A stretch of DNA of 64,000 bases from Paeniglutamicibacter antarcticus. Its GTDB lineage: Bacteria > Actinomycetota > Actinomycetes > Actinomycetales > Micrococcaceae. The position numbers and the translations under genes were made by a program. This document shows positions 21,098 to 30,647 of the stretch, piece after piece (the stretch's first letter is position 1; every line of letters starts with the position of its first letter). The stretch lies in assembly GCF_900010755.1 (NCBI RefSeq), contig NZ_CZJT01000106.1, positions 140,339-204,338 of the forward strand, read 5' to 3'. The notes below the pieces were generated by a model. It was not told the origin of the DNA. It made no database searches and saw only the letters and a program-made list of their open reading frames with translations.

Positions 21098-22498
21098 ATG
21101 AGTTCAACCAGCACCCAATCGCAGGCCCAACGCGCCAATTCGCGTCGTGTGGCCTTCGCAACCGTCATTGGCACCACCATCGAGTGGTACGACTTCTTCA
21201 TCTACGCCACGGCCGCGGGCCTGATCTTTGCCGAGCTGTTCTTCAAGCCGGCCGGCGCGCAGATCGGTTTGCTGCTTTCCTTCGCCTCCGTCGGCATCTC
21301 GTTCCTCTTCCGCCCGCTCGGCGCTTTCCTGGCCGGGCACTACGGCGACAAGATCGGCCGCCGCGCCATGCTGGTCATCACGCTGATCATGATGGGTGCC
21401 GCAACCACCTTGATCGGCGTGCTGCCGACCTACGCCACTGCCGGGGTCCTGGCCCCGATCATGCTGCTGTTCCTTCGCATCCTGCAGGGCATTTCCGCCG
21501 GCGGCGAGTGGGGCGGCGCGGTGTTGATGGCCGTCGAGCACGCGCCGAAGAACCGCCGTGGACGCGCAGGCGCGTTCCCGCAGTTGGGTGTCCCGCTGGG
21601 CATGCTGCTTGCCTCGGGCGTCATGGCCCTGATGACCGGCGTCATCTCACCGGGTGAACAGTTCCTGGCGTGGGGCTGGCGCGTGCCGTTCCTGCTGAGC
21701 ATCGTGCTGATCGTCGTTGGCTTCCTGGTGCGCCGCGCCGTCGAGGAATCCCCGATCTTCGAGGAAATCGCCGCCAAGAAGCAGCAGACCAAGGTCCCGA
21801 TCGTCGAGCTCTTCCGCAAGCACTGGCTGCTGGTCATCATTGCCGCACTGGTCTTCGCGGGCAACAACGCTGCAGGCTACATGACCACCGGCGGCTTCCT
21901 GCAGGCCTACACCACCAACCCGAACGGACCCATCGGCTTCGAGCGGACCCCGGTCCTGATTGCCGTGGCCTTTGCCGCGGCCATGTGGTTCATCTTCACG
22001 CTGCTTTCGGGCTACTTGTCGGACAAGATCGGGCGCAAGCGCACCTACCAGATCGGCTTCACCTGCCAGGCGCTGGCCATCTTCCCGGTGTTCGCGCTGG
22101 TCAACACGGCCTCGCTGCCGATGCTGTACCTGGCCTTCGCGATCTTCGCCATCGGGCTGGGCCTCGGCTACGGCCCGCAGGCCGCCCTGTACTCCGAGCT
22201 GTTCCCGGCCTCGGTGCGTTTCTCCGGCGTCTCGATCTCCTACGCGCTCGGCGCCATCCTGGGCGGCGCGTTCGCCCCGATGATCGCCACCGCATTGGTC
22301 CAGGCAACCGGCGGCACCAATGCCGTCGGCCTGTACCTGCTAGTGATGACGCTGGTATCGCTGACCGCGGTTTCGCTGCTGCGCGACCGCAGCGGCATTG
22401 ACCTGTCGATCAACAACCAGGCCCAGCAGGAGGTCGGTGCAACGATCTTCGACAAGCGCACGGCTCCTGCCTACGAGTCGGTACCTGCCGGAAAGTAA
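21098..22498 (+). CDS. MFS transporter, metabolite:H+ symporter family
   Basis: 466 residues, twelve predicted helices. The N-terminal GTTIEWYDFFIYATAAGLIF and the loop GHYGDKIGRRAML are typical of the MHS family (ShiA, KgtP, ProP relatives). These symport organic acids, including shikimate-like and aromatic acids, or compatible solutes. AGGAG lies upstream of ATG 21098. Given the P450 operon beside it and the divergent LysR, it probably imports the substrate of the monooxygenase. A strong hairpin follows the stop. Confidence 0.9.
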   Translation: MSSTSTQSQAQRANSRRVAFATVIGTTIEWYDFFIYATAAGLIFAELFFKPAGAQIGLLLSFASVGISFLFRPLGAFLAGHYGDKIGRRAMLVITLIMMGAATTLIGVLPTYATAGVLAPIMLLFLRILQGISAGGEWGGAVLMAVEHAPKNRRGRAGAFPQLGVPLGMLLASGVMALMTGVISPGEQFLAWGWRVPFLLSIVLIVVGFLVRRAVEESPIFEEIAAKKQQTKVPIVELFRKHWLLVIIAALVFAGNNAAGYMTTGGFLQAYTTNPNGPIGFERTPVLIAVAFAAAMWFIFTLLSGYLSDKIGRKRTYQIGFTCQALAIFPVFALVNTASLPMLYLAFAIFAIGLGLGYGPQAALYSELFPASVRFSGVSISYALGAILGGAFAPMIATALVQATGGTNAVGLYLLVMTLVSLTAVSLLRDRSGIDLSINNQAQQEVGATIFDKRTAPAYESVPAGK

Positions 22499-22528
22499 GC
22501 AGTTCCCGGCACTGCAATAAGTGCACAG

Positions 22529-22587
22529 CAGGGGGCATGGTTGCCGCATCACCTCATCGTTGAGGAATGTGGCAACCATGCCCCCTG
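22529..22587. terminator. Bidirectional hairpin between convergent genes
   Basis: CAGGGGGCATGGTTGCC (22529-22545) pairs perfectly with 22571-22587; inside, CCTCA-TCGT-TGAGG forms the tip. It lies between the symporter stop (22498) and the stop of the leftward iron ABC operon (22637). Confidence 0.82.
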
Positions 22588-22636
22588 TGTCGTAGGCGCA
22601 AAGCCCCTGACCCGGGAAAACGGGTAGCGCGTCCAC

Positions 22637-23749
22637 CTAGCCTTGCTCTTCGGGGAAGGCCACGCCCTCGCCGACAACCCGTAAGTTCAGTTCCATGCCG
22701 GGGCGTGCCATCGCCGCATTCCAATGCCGGATGGTGATGGTTTCACCGCCTCCGCTAAGCCCGTCAACCGGTGACAACTTGATGCGGACAGTGGTTTCCG
22801 GGCCGAAGAACACGGTGTCCACCACGGTTCCCCTGATGGGGCCGTCGGAGGTGATGCGAATCTGTTCCGGGCGCAGCATCAAGCGCACCCGGCCCTGGAC
22901 TGTTGCATGCCGCACCGGGATCCACCCCAGCGAACAGGTGGCCAGCGAACCCTGCAGCTGGGCATCGAGCATCACGGCATCGCCCAGGAACTCAGCGGTG
23001 TCGCGGTCTGCGGGCCTGGTGTAAACCGAGAACGGGCTCCCGGTTTGTGCCAGCGTTCCACCGCGCATGACCGCCACCTGGTCGGCGAATGACAGTGCCT
23101 CGCCCTGGTCGTGGGTCACCAAAATGGTGGTAACGGCTGCTTCGTGGAGCACGTCGGCCACGGCCTTGCGGGTGGCAACCCGTAGCCCGGCATCCAATGC
23201 GGAGAACGGCTCGTCAAGCAGCATGAGCTTCGGCTTCCGAGCCAACGCCCTGGCCAACGCCACGCGCTGTTGCTGGCCGCCGGATATTTCGTGCGGGCGC
23301 CGCGCCCCCATGGAAGCCTCCAAGGAGACCATCTCCAGCAGCTGTGCCACGCGCTTGGCGGTGGCCGCCTTGCCGCCGAATTCGCGGTCCAGCCCAAAGG
23401 CGATGTTCTGGGCCACGCTCAGGTGCGGGAAAAGCGCCCCGTCCTGAGCCACGTAGCCGATCTCCCGTTTATGTGCCGGCACCCATGCCTCGCCGGCCAC
23501 CCGCTGACCGTTGAGTTCGATGGTTCCCGTGTCGGGGTTTTCAAACCCGGCAATCAGGCGCAGCAGCGTGGTCTTGCCCGATCCGGAGGGGCCCACGATC
23601 GCGGTGGTCCCGCCCTCGGCGATGGCCAGGTTGACCCCGTTGAGCACCTGTTTGCTGCCAAAGCTCTTGAACAGGTTGGTGGTGCGCAGAAATGTCACCG
23701 CGGGCATGAGCCCGGAGATCTTGTGCGGTCTAGGCACTGCTTCGGTCAT
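22637..23749 (-). CDS. fbpC: Ferric iron ABC transporter ATP-binding protein (FbpC-like)
   Basis: 370 residues. Walker A is GPSGSGKTT (53-61), the signature is [15 protein letters not shown], Walker B is [12 protein letters not shown], and a C-terminal TOBE-like regulatory part follows (about 270-370). It energises import by the permease, whose stop overlaps this start as ATGA. Family, order and the binding protein upstream indicate Fe3+ uptake. ATG at codon 15 is a possible alternative start, but the 4-nt overlap favours the first. It is the last gene of the iron operon. Confidence 0.9.
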   Translation of the reverse strand: MTEAVPRPHKISGLMPAVTFLRTTNLFKSFGSKQVLNGVNLAIAEGGTTAIVGPSGSGKTTLLRLIAGFENPDTGTIELNGQRVAGEAWVPAHKREIGYVAQDGALFPHLSVAQNIAFGLDREFGGKAATAKRVAQLLEMVSLEASMGARRPHEISGGQQQRVALARALARKPKLMLLDEPFSALDAGLRVATRKAVADVLHEAAVTTILVTHDQGEALSFADQVAVMRGGTLAQTGSPFSVYTRPADRDTAEFLGDAVMLDAQLQGSLATCSLGWIPVRHATVQGRVRLMLRPEQIRITSDGPIRGTVVDTVFFGPETTVRIKLSPVDGLSGGGETITIRHWNAAMARPGMELNLRVVGEGVAFPEEQG

Positions 23750-25338
23750 TGTCCGGCGGCTTTCTTTGATTGCTGGAACAGCAGGTAGGTCATGGGAGCG
23801 GAGATCAGGATCGTAAGCAGCGCATACGGGGCGGCGCCCGAGTAGTCTATTTCGCTGCTCTTGGCCCAGAACGCGGTGGCCAGGGTTCGGGTTCCGTTCG
23901 GTGCCAGCAGCAGCGTGGCCGTTAGTTCGTTCACGATCGCCAGGAACACCAGCGCGGCACCGCCGGCGGCCGCCGGCGCTGTCAACCGAAGGGTGACCCT
24001 GAAAAACGCAACGGCCGGCGAGCGTCCCAGCGAGCGGGCCGCTTCCTCGAGTTCGCGCGGCGCCTGGGCCAGCCCGGCCCGCAAGTTCACCAACGCCCGG
24101 GGCAGGAACAGCAGGATGTAGGCGGCAAGTAACACGTAGGCCGATTGGTAAATGCCGGGCACCAGCCGGATGCTCACGGTCACGAACGCTAGGCCCACCA
24201 CGATTCCGGGCATCGAGCTGGTGACGTAGTTTGAGAGCTCAAGGAGCTTGCTGAACCAGCTGGGGTAGCGCACGGCAAGGAATGCCATGGGAAAAGCCAC
24301 CAGGATTGTCAGCAGCGCCCCGGCCAGTCCGAAACCCGCGGTTTGGCCTAACGCAGGTAAAAGCCTCTCAGGTTCCCAGACCGCGGCACCACCGGCAATA
24401 AGCCAGCGGATTACCGAATACAACGGCACGCCGACCGAGAGCACGACGACAGCCAGCAGCCCAAGTTGAGCCGGGACCTCAAAGCGGCCCAGAGGCAGCC
24501 TGAATGCCAGTCCCTGGGCACCGAAGCCAACCCGGGCGTAGCGTGCATTGCCCCGGACCTTCGCCTCGGCCAGCAGCAACAGCATGCACAGCACCACCAA
24601 CACGCTGGCGAGCATGTTTCCGGCCGCGCCGTTGAACGTGGATTTGAACTGGGTCATGATCGCGGTGGTGAATGTGTCAAAGCGGATCATCGCGAAGGCG
24701 CCGTATTCGGAGAGCAAATGCAAGGAAACCAAGAGGGCACCGCCGGCCATTGCGATGCGCAGCTGAGGGAGCACCACGCGGAAGAACACCGCCCAGGGCC
24801 CCAGCCCCAGGGATGCAGCGGATTGTTCGATGGCCGGATCGAGCCGCCCGAGCGTGGCGGCCACAGGGATATACACCAGCGGGAAGTAGGAAAGCGTCGC
24901 GATGAGCGTGCCAGCGCCCAATCCTGCCAGAGACGGAACGGCCGAGGCCCAGGCATAGCTGTTGACGAATGCAGGGATCGCCAAGGGGGCGGCCAGTGCG
25001 AGCGACCACCAGCGATGGCCGCTCAGGTTGGTTCGTTCAACCAGCCAAGCTCCACCCACACCCAGGACCAGGCACAGCGGAACCGTCACCACTATCAACA
25101 AGATGGTGTTGAGCAGCAACTCACCCACCCGCGGCCGGATGACCAGCTCAACGACAGTGTCCCACCCAGTGGTGGCGGTCATGTAGATGACATAACCCAA
25201 CGGGACAAGCGAGAACAGGGCGATCAGGATCGCCAGCAGGGAAAGCGCCGAAACGCCCAAAGGCGGGCGGGGGCTTTTGCCCCCTCCCGCCGTTTTCGGT
25301 TCCCAAGTGTTGTCGGGAACCGTTTGAGTCTTGCCCAT
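23746..25338 (-). CDS. fbpB: Ferric iron ABC transporter permease (FbpB-like, fused two-domain)
   Basis: 530 residues with about twelve transmembrane helices and two copies of the binding-protein-dependent transport permease domain in tandem, as in FbpB/SfuB. EAA-type loops are present in both halves ([20 protein letters not shown] and [20 protein letters not shown]), which dock the ATPase. It is preceded by the binding-protein gene with a 5-nt gap and overlaps the ATPase gene by 4 nt, so the three genes form one operon. Confidence 0.9.
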   Translation of the reverse strand: MGKTQTVPDNTWEPKTAGGGKSPRPPLGVSALSLLAILIALFSLVPLGYVIYMTATTGWDTVVELVIRPRVGELLLNTILLIVVTVPLCLVLGVGGAWLVERTNLSGHRWWSLALAAPLAIPAFVNSYAWASAVPSLAGLGAGTLIATLSYFPLVYIPVAATLGRLDPAIEQSAASLGLGPWAVFFRVVLPQLRIAMAGGALLVSLHLLSEYGAFAMIRFDTFTTAIMTQFKSTFNGAAGNMLASVLVVLCMLLLLAEAKVRGNARYARVGFGAQGLAFRLPLGRFEVPAQLGLLAVVVLSVGVPLYSVIRWLIAGGAAVWEPERLLPALGQTAGFGLAGALLTILVAFPMAFLAVRYPSWFSKLLELSNYVTSSMPGIVVGLAFVTVSIRLVPGIYQSAYVLLAAYILLFLPRALVNLRAGLAQAPRELEEAARSLGRSPAVAFFRVTLRLTAPAAAGGAALVFLAIVNELTATLLLAPNGTRTLATAFWAKSSEIDYSGAAPYALLTILISAPMTYLLFQQSKKAAGQ

Positions 25339-25343
25339 GTTGG

Positions 25344-26378
25344 TTACAGCAGTCCGGCCTTGGTCATCAGCTCGGTGACCTTGGCCGAGTTCAGCTTGGC
25401 CGGGTCAACGGTCGGAGCCTGGAGGTCCTTCAACGGAACGAGCTTGTCGTTGGAGGGAACCCCCGAAGCAATCGCGTATTCAAACGAGGTGCCGTTCTTC
25501 AGGATTTCCTGGCCCGTCTTGCCGGTGATGAACGTCAGGAATTTCTGTGCTGCCTCGGCGTTTTTTGAGGACTCAAGTACGCCGCCGCCGGAAACCGAGA
25601 CGAATGCGCCCGGATCCTGGTTTTTGAAGTAGTACGGCTTGACGTTCTTGGAGTTCTCGCCGGTCTTGGCCTGGTCTCCATAGTAGTAGTAGTGGTAGAT
25701 GAGTGCCGCGTCGACTTCACCGGCGTTGACAGCCTTCATCGCGGTGGAATTCCCCTTGTAGGCAGTGAAGTTCTCCTTCATGCCCGCGAGCCACTGTGTG
25801 GTGGCTTCTTCGCCCTTGAGTTCAAGCAGGGCAGCAACAATGGCTTGGAAGTCGGCTCCGGTCGGCGATGCAGCCCATTTGCCCTTCCATTCGGGCTTCG
25901 CCAGATCCAGCATGGATTTTGGTAGCTGGTCAGCAGTCAACTTGGCCGGATCGTAAACCAGCACCGTGGAGCGGGCAGCGATGCCAGTCCACTTGTTGGT
26001 TGACGGGCGGAATTCTGCTGGCACCTGGTCAATGGTTGCTTTGTCGACATCGGCAAACAGGCCAGCATTCTCAACCTGCGCCATTGCGGGAGAATTTTCG
26101 GTCAGGAAGACATCGGCCGGTGAGGCCTTGCCTTCCTGGATGATCTGGTTGGACATCTCGGTGTCGTCGCCATTGCGGACGGTGACCTTGATTCCGGTTT
26201 CCTTGGTGAACGCGTCAACCCACTCCTGGGTGAGGCTTTCATGCTGGGCGTTGTAGACAGTAATCTCGCCGGCACCGGATGCCGCCGGCGTCGGGGTCCC
26301 GGTGGAGCATGCGGTCAGGCCCAACACTGCGGTAGCCGCCAGGGCGATGCCTGCAAGCATGTTTTTGCGTTTATTCAT
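25344..26378 (-). CDS. fbpA: Ferric iron-binding lipoprotein (FbpA-like)
   Basis: 344 residues. A lipoprotein signal ends in the lipobox LTAC (Cys at about 24), anchoring it to the outer face of the membrane. The mature part is an extracellular solute-binding domain; a run of tyrosines ([10 protein letters not shown], about 223-232) corresponds to the Tyr-Tyr Fe3+ ligands of FbpA/FutA proteins. Ribosome site AGAAGG precedes ATG 26378. It is the first gene of fbpABC, and an iron-responsive operator lies 73 nt upstream, so expression should rise under iron limitation. Confidence 0.92.
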   Translation of the reverse strand: MNKRKNMLAGIALAATAVLGLTACSTGTPTPAASGAGEITVYNAQHESLTQEWVDAFTKETGIKVTVRNGDDTEMSNQIIQEGKASPADVFLTENSPAMAQVENAGLFADVDKATIDQVPAEFRPSTNKWTGIAARSTVLVYDPAKLTADQLPKSMLDLAKPEWKGKWAASPTGADFQAIVAALLELKGEEATTQWLAGMKENFTAYKGNSTAMKAVNAGEVDAALIYHYYYYGDQAKTGENSKNVKPYYFKNQDPGAFVSVSGGGVLESSKNAEAAQKFLTFITGKTGQEILKNGTSFEYAIASGVPSNDKLVPLKDLQAPTVDPAKLNSAKVTELMTKAGLL

Positions 26379-26450
26379 GGAGCTAAACCTTCTATGTGGG
26401 GAAACGAGGTGGCCGTCACAGGCTTTTCATCCTCACGACGCTCGATTAGC

Positions 26451-26469
26451 TTAGGTACGTCTTACCTAA
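26451..26469. promoter_or_regulatory. DtxR/IdeR-type iron box
   Basis: TTAGGTACGTCTTACCTAA matches 15 of 19 positions of the consensus TTAGGTTAGGCTAACCTAA, with both outer TTAGGT/ACCTAA arms intact. It lies 73-91 nt before fbpA, where Fe2+-loaded DtxR/IdeR would block transcription. Confidence 0.85.
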
Positions 26470-26734
26470 ATATCCATCCAAGTGACCCGGAAAAGCGAAT
26501 TTTCCGATGATTACATCACGGTTCACTGCCTTAAATGCTCAAAACAGTGCATAAAACTGTATTTTTGCGTGATTTGACCAACCGATCAGGCCTAGTGGAA
26601 GTGCATATTCAGCAATCCCTCCAGCCGGCTTGCCCCCTACCCTTCAGTAGGCCAATCGTTGCGTGTCCTTCGTCACAAAGCGTCGGTCTGTTCCACAATA
26701 TGGACTCCGCGTTTTGTGATCGACAGTTAAAAAC
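26470..26734. other. Non-coding stretch between the iron operon and the desaturase gene
   Basis: Upstream of the iron box the sequence is relatively AT-rich and holds no open frame with recognisable content. I see no RNA gene or further operator in it before the desaturase terminator. Confidence 0.4.
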
Positions 26735-26772
26735 GCCGCCTCCGGAACCGTGGAAGCGGCGCCGGAGGCGGC
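26735..26772 (-). terminator. Intrinsic terminator of the desaturase gene
   Basis: On the minus strand, an 11-bp stem GCCGCCTCCGG/CCGGAGGCGGC (26762-26772 with 26735-26745) is followed directly by GTTTTTAACT, a good U-run. It lies 54 nt after the desaturase stop. Confidence 0.9.
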
Positions 26773-26825
26773 TGAAGTAAATCGAAGGATTCTGCCCCAG
26801 GCAGGTCCTTCGCGGAGCAATACCC

Positions 26826-27938
26826 TTAGTGCGGGCGGTACTCACTGACCATCGGGCAGTCGAAAGGATCGCGTGCGGAAAGTCCGACCTTGTTCAGGTA
26901 CGTGATGACCTGGGCGTAGGACTGGGAGACCGAAGCAACCGTGTACGGCACCTTGAGTTCATGGCAGTACTCGCGAACAATCTTGGAAACGCCGGCCAGG
27001 TTGGCTCGCGGCATCGAGGGGAAGAGGTGGTGCTCGACCTGGTAGTTGAGGCCGCCGAAGACGTGGGACAGGATCCAGTTTCCGAACGGGGTGCGGCCCA
27101 TGACGTTGCGGCTGGTCAGCACCTGGCGGGAGAAGAAGTCGATGCGCGATTCCTTGGGAATCATCGGCATTCCCTTGTGATTCGGGGCAAAAGAGGCACC
27201 CATGTAGACGCCGAAGACGGCGAGCTGGACGCCGAGGAAGGCCCAAGCAATTCCCATGGGCAAAACGATGAAGATGATCGCCACATAGATGGCCAAACGA
27301 AGGGCAATCACCGTGATTTCCTTGCCGCGACCCTTGACCCGGTCGCCAGTGAACAGATAGATCATGGAGCGGAAGTGCAGGTTGATGCCTTCAAGCGTGA
27401 GCAAGGGGAAAAACAAGTAGCCCTGACGCTCGGTGATCCACTTGAGGAATCCCTTTTGCTTCTTCGCGTCCTCGGTCTGGAACGAGATCGTGTCCCATTC
27501 AATGTCCGGGTCTTTACCAATGGTGTTCGGCATTGCGTGGTGCTTATTGTGCTTGTTCATCCACCACTGGTAACTGATACCCACGACGACGTTGGCCAGG
27601 AAACGGCCGATCTTGTCATTGGCCGGGCCTGAGGTCAGGATCTGGCGGTGGGAGGCCTCATGCGTCAGGAAGGCGAACTGTGTCAGCAGGATGCCGATTG
27701 CCGCAGCAATCAGCAGCTGGAACCAGCTGTCGCCCAAAAGAATGAAACCCGTGATGGCACCACCCATAAGGGCCACCAAAACGATGCCCATGATGAGGTA
27801 GCTGCCCTTGCGGCGGCCCAAGAGGCCAGCATCGCGCACCTTGATTTTCAGGTGGCGGTAGTTGTTCGAACCGGCATTGCCTCGAGCAACGCGCTGCTCT
27901 GGTGCCGGAGGGGTCAGGGTGGAACTCGTACTGCTCAA
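26826..27938 (-). CDS. Membrane fatty acid desaturase (acyl-CoA delta-9 type)
   Basis: 370 residues. The three histidine boxes of diiron membrane desaturases are present: HEASH, HNKHH and QVEHHLFP. Four to six hydrophobic segments surround them. Closest in type to actinobacterial DesA3-like acyl-CoA desaturases, which introduce a double bond in stearoyl chains to adjust membrane fluidity. The start codon is TTG, with GGGAG 6 nt upstream. A 7-bp inverted repeat lies 33 nt upstream, and a clear intrinsic terminator follows; the gene is monocistronic. Confidence 0.9.
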   Translation of the reverse strand: MSSTSSTLTPPAPEQRVARGNAGSNNYRHLKIKVRDAGLLGRRKGSYLIMGIVLVALMGGAITGFILLGDSWFQLLIAAAIGILLTQFAFLTHEASHRQILTSGPANDKIGRFLANVVVGISYQWWMNKHNKHHAMPNTIGKDPDIEWDTISFQTEDAKKQKGFLKWITERQGYLFFPLLTLEGINLHFRSMIYLFTGDRVKGRGKEITVIALRLAIYVAIIFIVLPMGIAWAFLGVQLAVFGVYMGASFAPNHKGMPMIPKESRIDFFSRQVLTSRNVMGRTPFGNWILSHVFGGLNYQVEHHLFPSMPRANLAGVSKIVREYCHELKVPYTVASVSQSYAQVITYLNKVGLSARDPFDCPMVSEYRPH

Positions 27939-27970
27939 GGGTCACTCCCGGAGAGCGAGTAGGGCGACAA

Positions 27971-27991
27971 TTTCAGTCGAAAGAACTGAAA
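27971..27991. promoter_or_regulatory. Inverted repeat upstream of the desaturase gene
   Basis: TTTCAGT-CGAAAGA-ACTGAAA is a perfect 7-bp inverted repeat with a 7-nt centre, 33 nt before the TTG start. It could be a repressor operator or a 5' leader hairpin. Confidence 0.45.
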
Positions 27992-28272
27992 GTCTCGGTT
28001 CCTATACCTTTGAGCATACGGGTAAGCCATGTGTAGTGCCTGATGGTTGCGTGAAGACACTATATTGCCGAATTCTGCTTTAGGCATGGATTCCGCGTGG
28101 ATCCGGGATAAACCCTATGAATCAAGCGGTTTTCCGCGCTTATTGCCGCCACGCCAACCGTCCGACATATACCTACATCCGCATATTTCGCGGATGTTTG
28201 CCGACGCCTTGAAATGTTCGCCCACGTGCTGGAGGACGCCAAGGACCGGCGAACGCGAACCTAAAATCCCGC
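27992..28272. other. Non-coding stretch upstream of the desaturase gene
   Basis: No gene is supported. ACATCCGC-ATATTTC-GCGGATGT (28175-28197) is a perfect 8-bp hairpin, 75 nt beyond the stop of the leftward SHOCT gene, and may end that transcript. Confidence 0.4.
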
Positions 28273-28548
28273 CTATTTCATGCCGGTTTGCAGCACCTCG
28301 AGACGTTGACGGTATTCGGTTTCGTCGATCTCGCCGCGGGCGTAGCGCTCACGCAAAACACTCTCGGCCCCCATCGATTCGCTGTGCTGGTGGCGGCGCC
28401 AAAAGGCGCGCCTGCCAAAGAAAATGAATAGCCCGATGACCAGGATCCAGAGTAGGGGAAACAGGAAGAACCAGCCCGGTCCATATCCCGGACCCCACAT
28501 ATGGGCTGGAACGGCTGCTGTAAGAATTGGAAGGATGGCGGTTGTCAT
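28273..28548 (-). CDS. Small membrane protein with C-terminal SHOCT domain
   Basis: About 91 residues: a hydrophobic N-terminal segment (MTTAILPILTAAVPAHMW), a second helix rich in Phe, Leu and Trp (WFFLFPLLWILVIGLFIFFG), then a basic turn and a SHOCT-type helical tail (LRERYARGEIDETEYRQRLE). SHOCT tails are short oligomerisation modules. GGAG lies about 10 nt before ATG 28548. It follows the response regulator on the same strand after 139 nt and may be co-transcribed with or controlled by it. Confidence 0.8.
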   Translation of the reverse strand: MTTAILPILTAAVPAHMWGPGYGPGWFFLFPLLWILVIGLFIFFGRRAFWRRHQHSESMGAESVLRERYARGEIDETEYRQRLEVLQTGMK

Positions 28549-28687
28549 GACGAACGACTCCAAAGATCGATGATGTGGACGGAGGCTTGAACCTCGTGAA
28601 CCCACTCTCCCGCTGGCTGCTCCCGGCGGCATCCGCCCCCAAGAGACTCTTCGGCGCCATCCGTACTCCCCGTGGCGCAGGGCCCAA

Positions 28688-29389
28688 CTACTCCGGCCCG
28701 CGCCTGCGATGACCCGCCACAGGGCCGCCGCCCGGGGTGATCAGCCCGCTCTCGTAGGCAATCACCACCAATGCTGTGCGATCCCGGACTCCCATCTTGC
28801 CGATGACCCTCGATACATGTGTCTTGGCCGTGAGCGGGGTGATGAACAATTGCCCGGCAATTTCAGCATTGCTCATCCCGCTGCCCACCAGGACCAGGAC
28901 TTGACGCTCACGCTCGGTCAGCACGTTGAGTGCTGTATCGGGCCGGGGAACGCCCGGCGAGGGCGTTGCCGCCACCTGCGCCAGCAACTTCCGGGTGACC
29001 GATGGAGAAAGTAGCGACTCCCCCGAGGCCACCGTGCGCACTGCATGGATCAATTCCTCCGGTTCGGTGTCCTTGACCAGGAAACCGGACGCGCCCGCCC
29101 TGATTGAGGCAAGAATATAGTCGTCCAGTTCAAACGTCGTGAGCATGATGATGCGCGTGTGCCCGAGGTTTTGATCGGCCGCGATTGCCTCCGCGGCGGT
29201 GATTCCGTCCCCTTGGGGCATCCGTATGTCCATGAGGACGATGTCGGGTTTCAGCGCCCGCGCCTGGGCCACGGCCTGGATGCCGTTCGAGGCCTGGCCT
29301 AATACCTCCATATCGCTCTCGGCGCTCAGGAGGGCAGAGAACCCAGCCCTGATCAGCGACTGGTCATCGACGATGAGAATTCCGATCAT
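28688..29389 (-). CDS. NarL/LuxR-type response regulator
   Basis: 233 residues. Receiver domain ILIVDDQSLIRAGF with phospho-acceptor Asp54 (VLMDIRMP), switch Thr in MLTTFE and Lys in GFLVKDTE; LuxR-type DNA-binding domain LTERERQVLVLVGSGMSNAE to LTAKTHVSRVIGKMG. It is encoded directly after the cognate kinase with a 4-nt ATGA overlap. Similar in type to LiaR/DesR regulators of envelope or membrane-state responses; the nearby desaturase and PepSY genes would fit such a theme, but this is inference. Confidence 0.93.
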   Translation of the reverse strand: MIGILIVDDQSLIRAGFSALLSAESDMEVLGQASNGIQAVAQARALKPDIVLMDIRMPQGDGITAAEAIAADQNLGHTRIIMLTTFELDDYILASIRAGASGFLVKDTEPEELIHAVRTVASGESLLSPSVTRKLLAQVAATPSPGVPRPDTALNVLTERERQVLVLVGSGMSNAEIAGQLFITPLTAKTHVSRVIGKMGVRDRTALVVIAYESGLITPGGGPVAGHRRRGPE

Positions 29390-30540
29390 TGGCTTCCCCG
29401 TTCCGTGGCTTCGTGTCCTGGCCGCAAGGCCGGGATCCGCACGTTGATTTTGGTTCCCGGGGTTGCCGACATTGCACCGGGCCTGCGTGCCGAGGTGATC
29501 TCCAAGGATCCTCCGCGCGAGTCGATTCGCTCGCGCATGCCCGCCAGTCCGTTCCCTTCGTCGCTGGCACCAAATCCGATTCCGTCATCTTGGATGCAAA
29601 CATGCACTTCGAACTCGGAGAATTCAACAACCACGCCCACCGTGTGTGCCTTGGCATGGCGCACGATATTTGTCAGGGCTTCCTGAGCCACCCGGTAGAT
29701 GGTGTTTTCCGTGCGTTCATCGACCCAATCCGGCGGCGGAAGCACCGGTGGCCGGAAATCTATCTCCAGGTTGGCGCCGCGCACGCGTTTGACCAGCTCG
29801 GCGAGTTGTTCCAGACGCTGGCTGGGCACCCGCGGAGCGTCTTGGCGCAACACCGAGAGCACTTCACGCACCTCGTCAAGGGATTCCTTGGATCCGGCCT
29901 TGATGTTTTCCAAGGCCTCGACGAGTGTCTGGGACGTTCCACCCTTCTTGGACAGGTGCAAGGCAACCGACGCCTGGACATTGATCATGGCCAACGAATG
30001 GGCGACAACATCATGAATATCGCGGGCCAACACCAAACGTTCCTCATCCCGTCGGTGTTGGGCGCGCTCCATGGCGACGCGGCGAAACTCATTGCGGCGG
30101 GCAGTGGCAGCATGTCCGAGCTCACCGACCAGCAGGACGATGATCAACCAAATAACGGCAAACGACGCGGTGGTGATTCGATCCTGCTGCGCTGCGGCGG
30201 TAAAGATCGCCAGTCCCACCCCGGCACCGGTCCCCCAGGCCCACCAGCGTTTCCCGGCGACCACCGCCACGATAAGGCCCACCGCCAGGGAAAGCGGGAA
30301 CGGTCCCCAGGGGAATCCTGCAAGCACGTAGAGCATCGTGACCGCGCCGATCCCCGCAACCATGGGCCCCGGGGCTCGGCGGCGCAGCAACAACAAGGCG
30401 GGGCCGGATAACAGGAGGAGGACAGCCGGCCAGGAAAGTGCCGCCCCGAAACGGTGTGCAGCAAAGAAGGTTCCGACGACCTGGACCAGGGCCACCACGG
30501 CACTAAGGATGGCAAGTGGCGGGCGGCGGCGGTTGGTCAT
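29386..30540 (-). CDS. NarL-type sensor histidine kinase
   Basis: 384 residues. About five to six N-terminal transmembrane helices (about 8-140) form the sensor; HisKA_3 contains His176 in LARDIHDVVAHSL; the HATPase has NIVRHAKA and DDGIGFG with GLAGMRERI. The start MTNRRRPPLA (30540) lies 6 nt after a TATTCT hexamer on the minus strand, consistent with a leaderless transcript. It phosphorylates the overlapping response regulator. A PepSY lipoprotein lies 107 nt upstream on the same strand and could be its extracellular partner. Confidence 0.92.
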   Translation of the reverse strand: MTNRRRPPLAILSAVVALVQVVGTFFAAHRFGAALSWPAVLLLLSGPALLLLRRRAPGPMVAGIGAVTMLYVLAGFPWGPFPLSLAVGLIVAVVAGKRWWAWGTGAGVGLAIFTAAAQQDRITTASFAVIWLIIVLLVGELGHAATARRNEFRRVAMERAQHRRDEERLVLARDIHDVVAHSLAMINVQASVALHLSKKGGTSQTLVEALENIKAGSKESLDEVREVLSVLRQDAPRVPSQRLEQLAELVKRVRGANLEIDFRPPVLPPPDWVDERTENTIYRVAQEALTNIVRHAKAHTVGVVVEFSEFEVHVCIQDDGIGFGASDEGNGLAGMRERIDSRGGSLEITSARRPGAMSATPGTKINVRIPALRPGHEATERGSQ

Positions 30541-30647
30541 GATCCGAGAATACGCGCACCTGCCTGCGGCTTCATCGGTCACCGGTTGTAGGGCCCTGTA
30601 CTCCACGCGGAGTAGTCACCCTACAACTTATGTGGCATATCGCCGGG

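Noticed and set aside
24466..25632. 388-codon plus-strand frame opposite the iron permease
   Set aside because: Gln/Arg-rich composition typical of an antisense frame of a membrane protein; no start signals.
28050..28066. 14-bp element shared (one mismatch) with 45597-45611 upstream of the SDR gene
   Set aside because: Many such near-matches are expected by chance in 64 kb of two-stranded sequence; no further shared context.
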